Positions 7,259-8,182 of a DNA stretch of 8,182 nt are shown in pieces. The translations under genes were made by a program, and so were the position numbers. How positions within the stretch are numbered: position 1 is the first letter of the stretch; each line of letters begins with the position of its first letter. This stretch comes from Gp7-AA10 sp035636095. GTDB lineage: Bacteria; Acidobacteriota; Thermoanaerobaculia; Gp7-AA8. The notes below the pieces were generated by a model. That model did not search any database and was not told the DNA's origin. It worked only from the letters and a program-made list of their open reading frames with translations. The stretch is from the NCBI GenBank assembly GCA_035636095.1, contig DASPZU010000056.1:1-8182 (forward strand), written 5' to 3'.

Positions 7259-7268
7259 TCTTTAATCC

Positions 7269-7359
7269 GGTGCCAGGTCTGCTGTTGGCTGTTTTCTACA
7301 GAGTGAAGAGCGAGTTTCTCTACTGCTTGGAGAAAACAGCCAACAGCAGACCTGGCACC
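7269..7359. repeat. Perfect 29-bp inverted repeat with 33-base loop
   Basis: Positions 7269-7297 (GGTGCCAGG to GTTTTCT) and 7331-7359 (AGAAAACAG to CCTGGCACC) are exact reverse complements over 29 bp, separated by 7298-7330. The outer ends stop matching at 7268/7360 and the inner ends at 7298/7330. It starts 10 bp after the upstream stop codon and ends 67 bp before the next ATG. No T-run follows on either strand, so a standard intrinsic terminator is not supported, though a 29-bp RNA stem could still block read-through or stabilise the mRNA end. No transposase gene or target duplication is evident. Confidence 0.95.
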
Positions 7360-7426
7360 ATTCGCTAACCGCTCCGAAACCGTGGCGTCAAATCCACGTA
7401 ACGCCCCGTACGGAGAATGTGCGCGC

Positions 7427-8182
7427 ATGCAGAAACCGATCGTCGCGATTTTTCTGGCTCTCAGTGTCTCTTCAGTTCTGGCGGATGCGCCGCCGCCTCC
7501 CGCTCCGATCACAATCCATCGCGCGGAAGGGGCCATCAAAATCGACGGCGACCTCTCCGATCCGGGATGGAAGAACGCCGCGACGATCGACAAGTTCTAT
7601 GAGACTTCTCCGGGCGACAACATTCCTGCCAAGGTCAAGACGGTCGCGTATCTGACCTACGACGACCACGCCTTCTACATCGGCGTGCGGTGCGACGATC
7701 CCGATCCGAAAAAAATCCGCGCGCCGTATGTCGACCGCGACCAGGTCATCGGCACCGACGACAACATCGCCGTCTTCATCGATACTCGCAACGACAAGCG
7801 AACGTCGATCGAACTGCGCGTGAATCCGCGCGGCATCCAGGCCGATGGGATCTTCAACGATGCCAACGGCGGCACGGAAGATTTCTCGCCCGACTACTTT
7901 TACGACACTGCCGCCAAGATCGATTCCGGCGGCTGGAGCGCGGAGTATCGCATCCCGTTTTCGTCGCTCCGCTACGAGCATCGCGATCCGCAGACCTGGA
8001 ACATCCTCATCTGGCGCAACTATCCGCGCGACTTTCGATACGCGTTTCACAGCGGGCCGCTGCCGCGCGGATCCAATTGCCTCGTCTGTCACACCCATCC
8101 GATCGTGGGTCTGACCGGTCTTCCCGAAGCGGGCCACATGGTGATCGCGCCGTATGCGACGGCCCAGCAGAACGAAGTGCCG
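7427..8182 (+). CDS. Exported CBM9-like domain protein, probable DUF5916 family, N-terminal part (runs off window)
   Basis: The frame is open for 252 codons to the window edge. Residues 1-19 are an export signal (MQKPIVAIFLALSVSSVLA) followed by a proline-rich stretch. Residues 28-205 match the CBM9-like beta-sandwich found at the N-terminus of DUF5916 outer-membrane-type proteins: IKIDGDLSDPGWKNA (37-51), VAYLTYDDHAFYIGVRCDDPDP (73-94), DDNIAVFIDTRND (111-123), ELRVNPRGIQADGI (129-142) and GWSAEYRIPFSSLRY (169-183). Residues 218-222 are CLVCH, a CxxCH motif, followed by VGLTGLPEAGHMVIAPYAT. The remainder, expected to include a beta-barrel-like domain, is missing. The ligand is unknown; carbohydrate binding should not be assumed. 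The start follows a weak GGAGA (7412-7416) and is fixed mainly by the signal peptide. Confidence 0.85.
   Translation, partial: MQKPIVAIFLALSVSSVLADAPPPPAPITIHRAEGAIKIDGDLSDPGWKNAATIDKFYETSPGDNIPAKVKTVAYLTYDDHAFYIGVRCDDPDPKKIRAPYVDRDQVIGTDDNIAVFIDTRNDKRTSIELRVNPRGIQADGIFNDANGGTEDFSPDYFYDTAAKIDSGGWSAEYRIPFSSLRYEHRDPQTWNILIWRNYPRDFRYAFHSGPLPRGSNCLVCHTHPIVGLTGLPEAGHMVIAPYATAQQNEVP

Noticed and set aside
7269..7359. Ordinary intrinsic terminator
   Set aside because: There is no T-run after the stem on either strand, and the 33-base loop and 29-bp stem are far larger than usual.
7417..7602. Short plus-strand frames at 7417-7602 and 7419-7655
   Set aside because: They are out-of-frame readings of the CBM9-like gene starting at 7427, which has a signal peptide and a 252-codon open frame to the window end.

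Overview
The window is a G+C-rich (roughly 60% by eye), densely coded bacterial chromosome segment with no rRNA, tRNA, CRISPR or transposase gene and no gene-free stretch over 300 bases. The mix of genes suggests an uncultured-type Gram-negative such as an Acidobacteriota member: a eukaryote-like PurB C-terminus, an RlpA/SPOR lipoprotein, and an exported CBM9-like protein of the DUF5916 kind. That placement is inference from gene content only.

Layout. (1) 1-1094, plus strand: the 3' end of purB, overlapping by ATGA with an rlpA-like gene. (2) 1095-5423, minus strand: a five-gene run in transcription order gap, pgk, CYTH-domain gene, sugar nucleotidyltransferase, ndk. It meets rlpA tail to tail with zero bases between stop codons. 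(3) 5424-5456: a 33-bp divergent start region between gap and mtnA. (4) 5457-7258, plus strand: mtnA (GTG start), overlapping by ATGA with an unrecognised exported protein gene. (5) 7259-7426: a spacer dominated by a perfect 29-bp inverted repeat. (6) 7427-8182, plus strand: the 5' part of an exported CBM9-like protein gene that runs off the window.

The minus-strand cluster joins the two glycolytic steps that make 1,3-bisphosphoglycerate and then ATP (gap, pgk) to proteins that handle nucleoside or poly-phosphates (CYTH protein, NDP-sugar pyrophosphorylase, NDP kinase). Every core gene is a recognised family with its key residues intact, apart from one conservative change in Pgk.

The most unusual signal is not a gene. 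Three consecutive gaps in the minus-strand cluster (gap/pgk, pgk/CYTH, CYTH/nucleotidyltransferase) are almost entirely filled by hairpin-forming inverted arrays of short words. Two are copies of one GGGATGA heptamer element with conserved arms and unrelated loops; one of these supplies the pgk stop codon, and both contain four-run G-quadruplex motifs. The third gap uses a different GGTCTCGY word. The perfect palindrome at 7269-7359 is a fourth, again with different sequence. The hairpins end 3-5 nt from the next start codon, and those genes lack a visible Shine-Dalgarno sequence.
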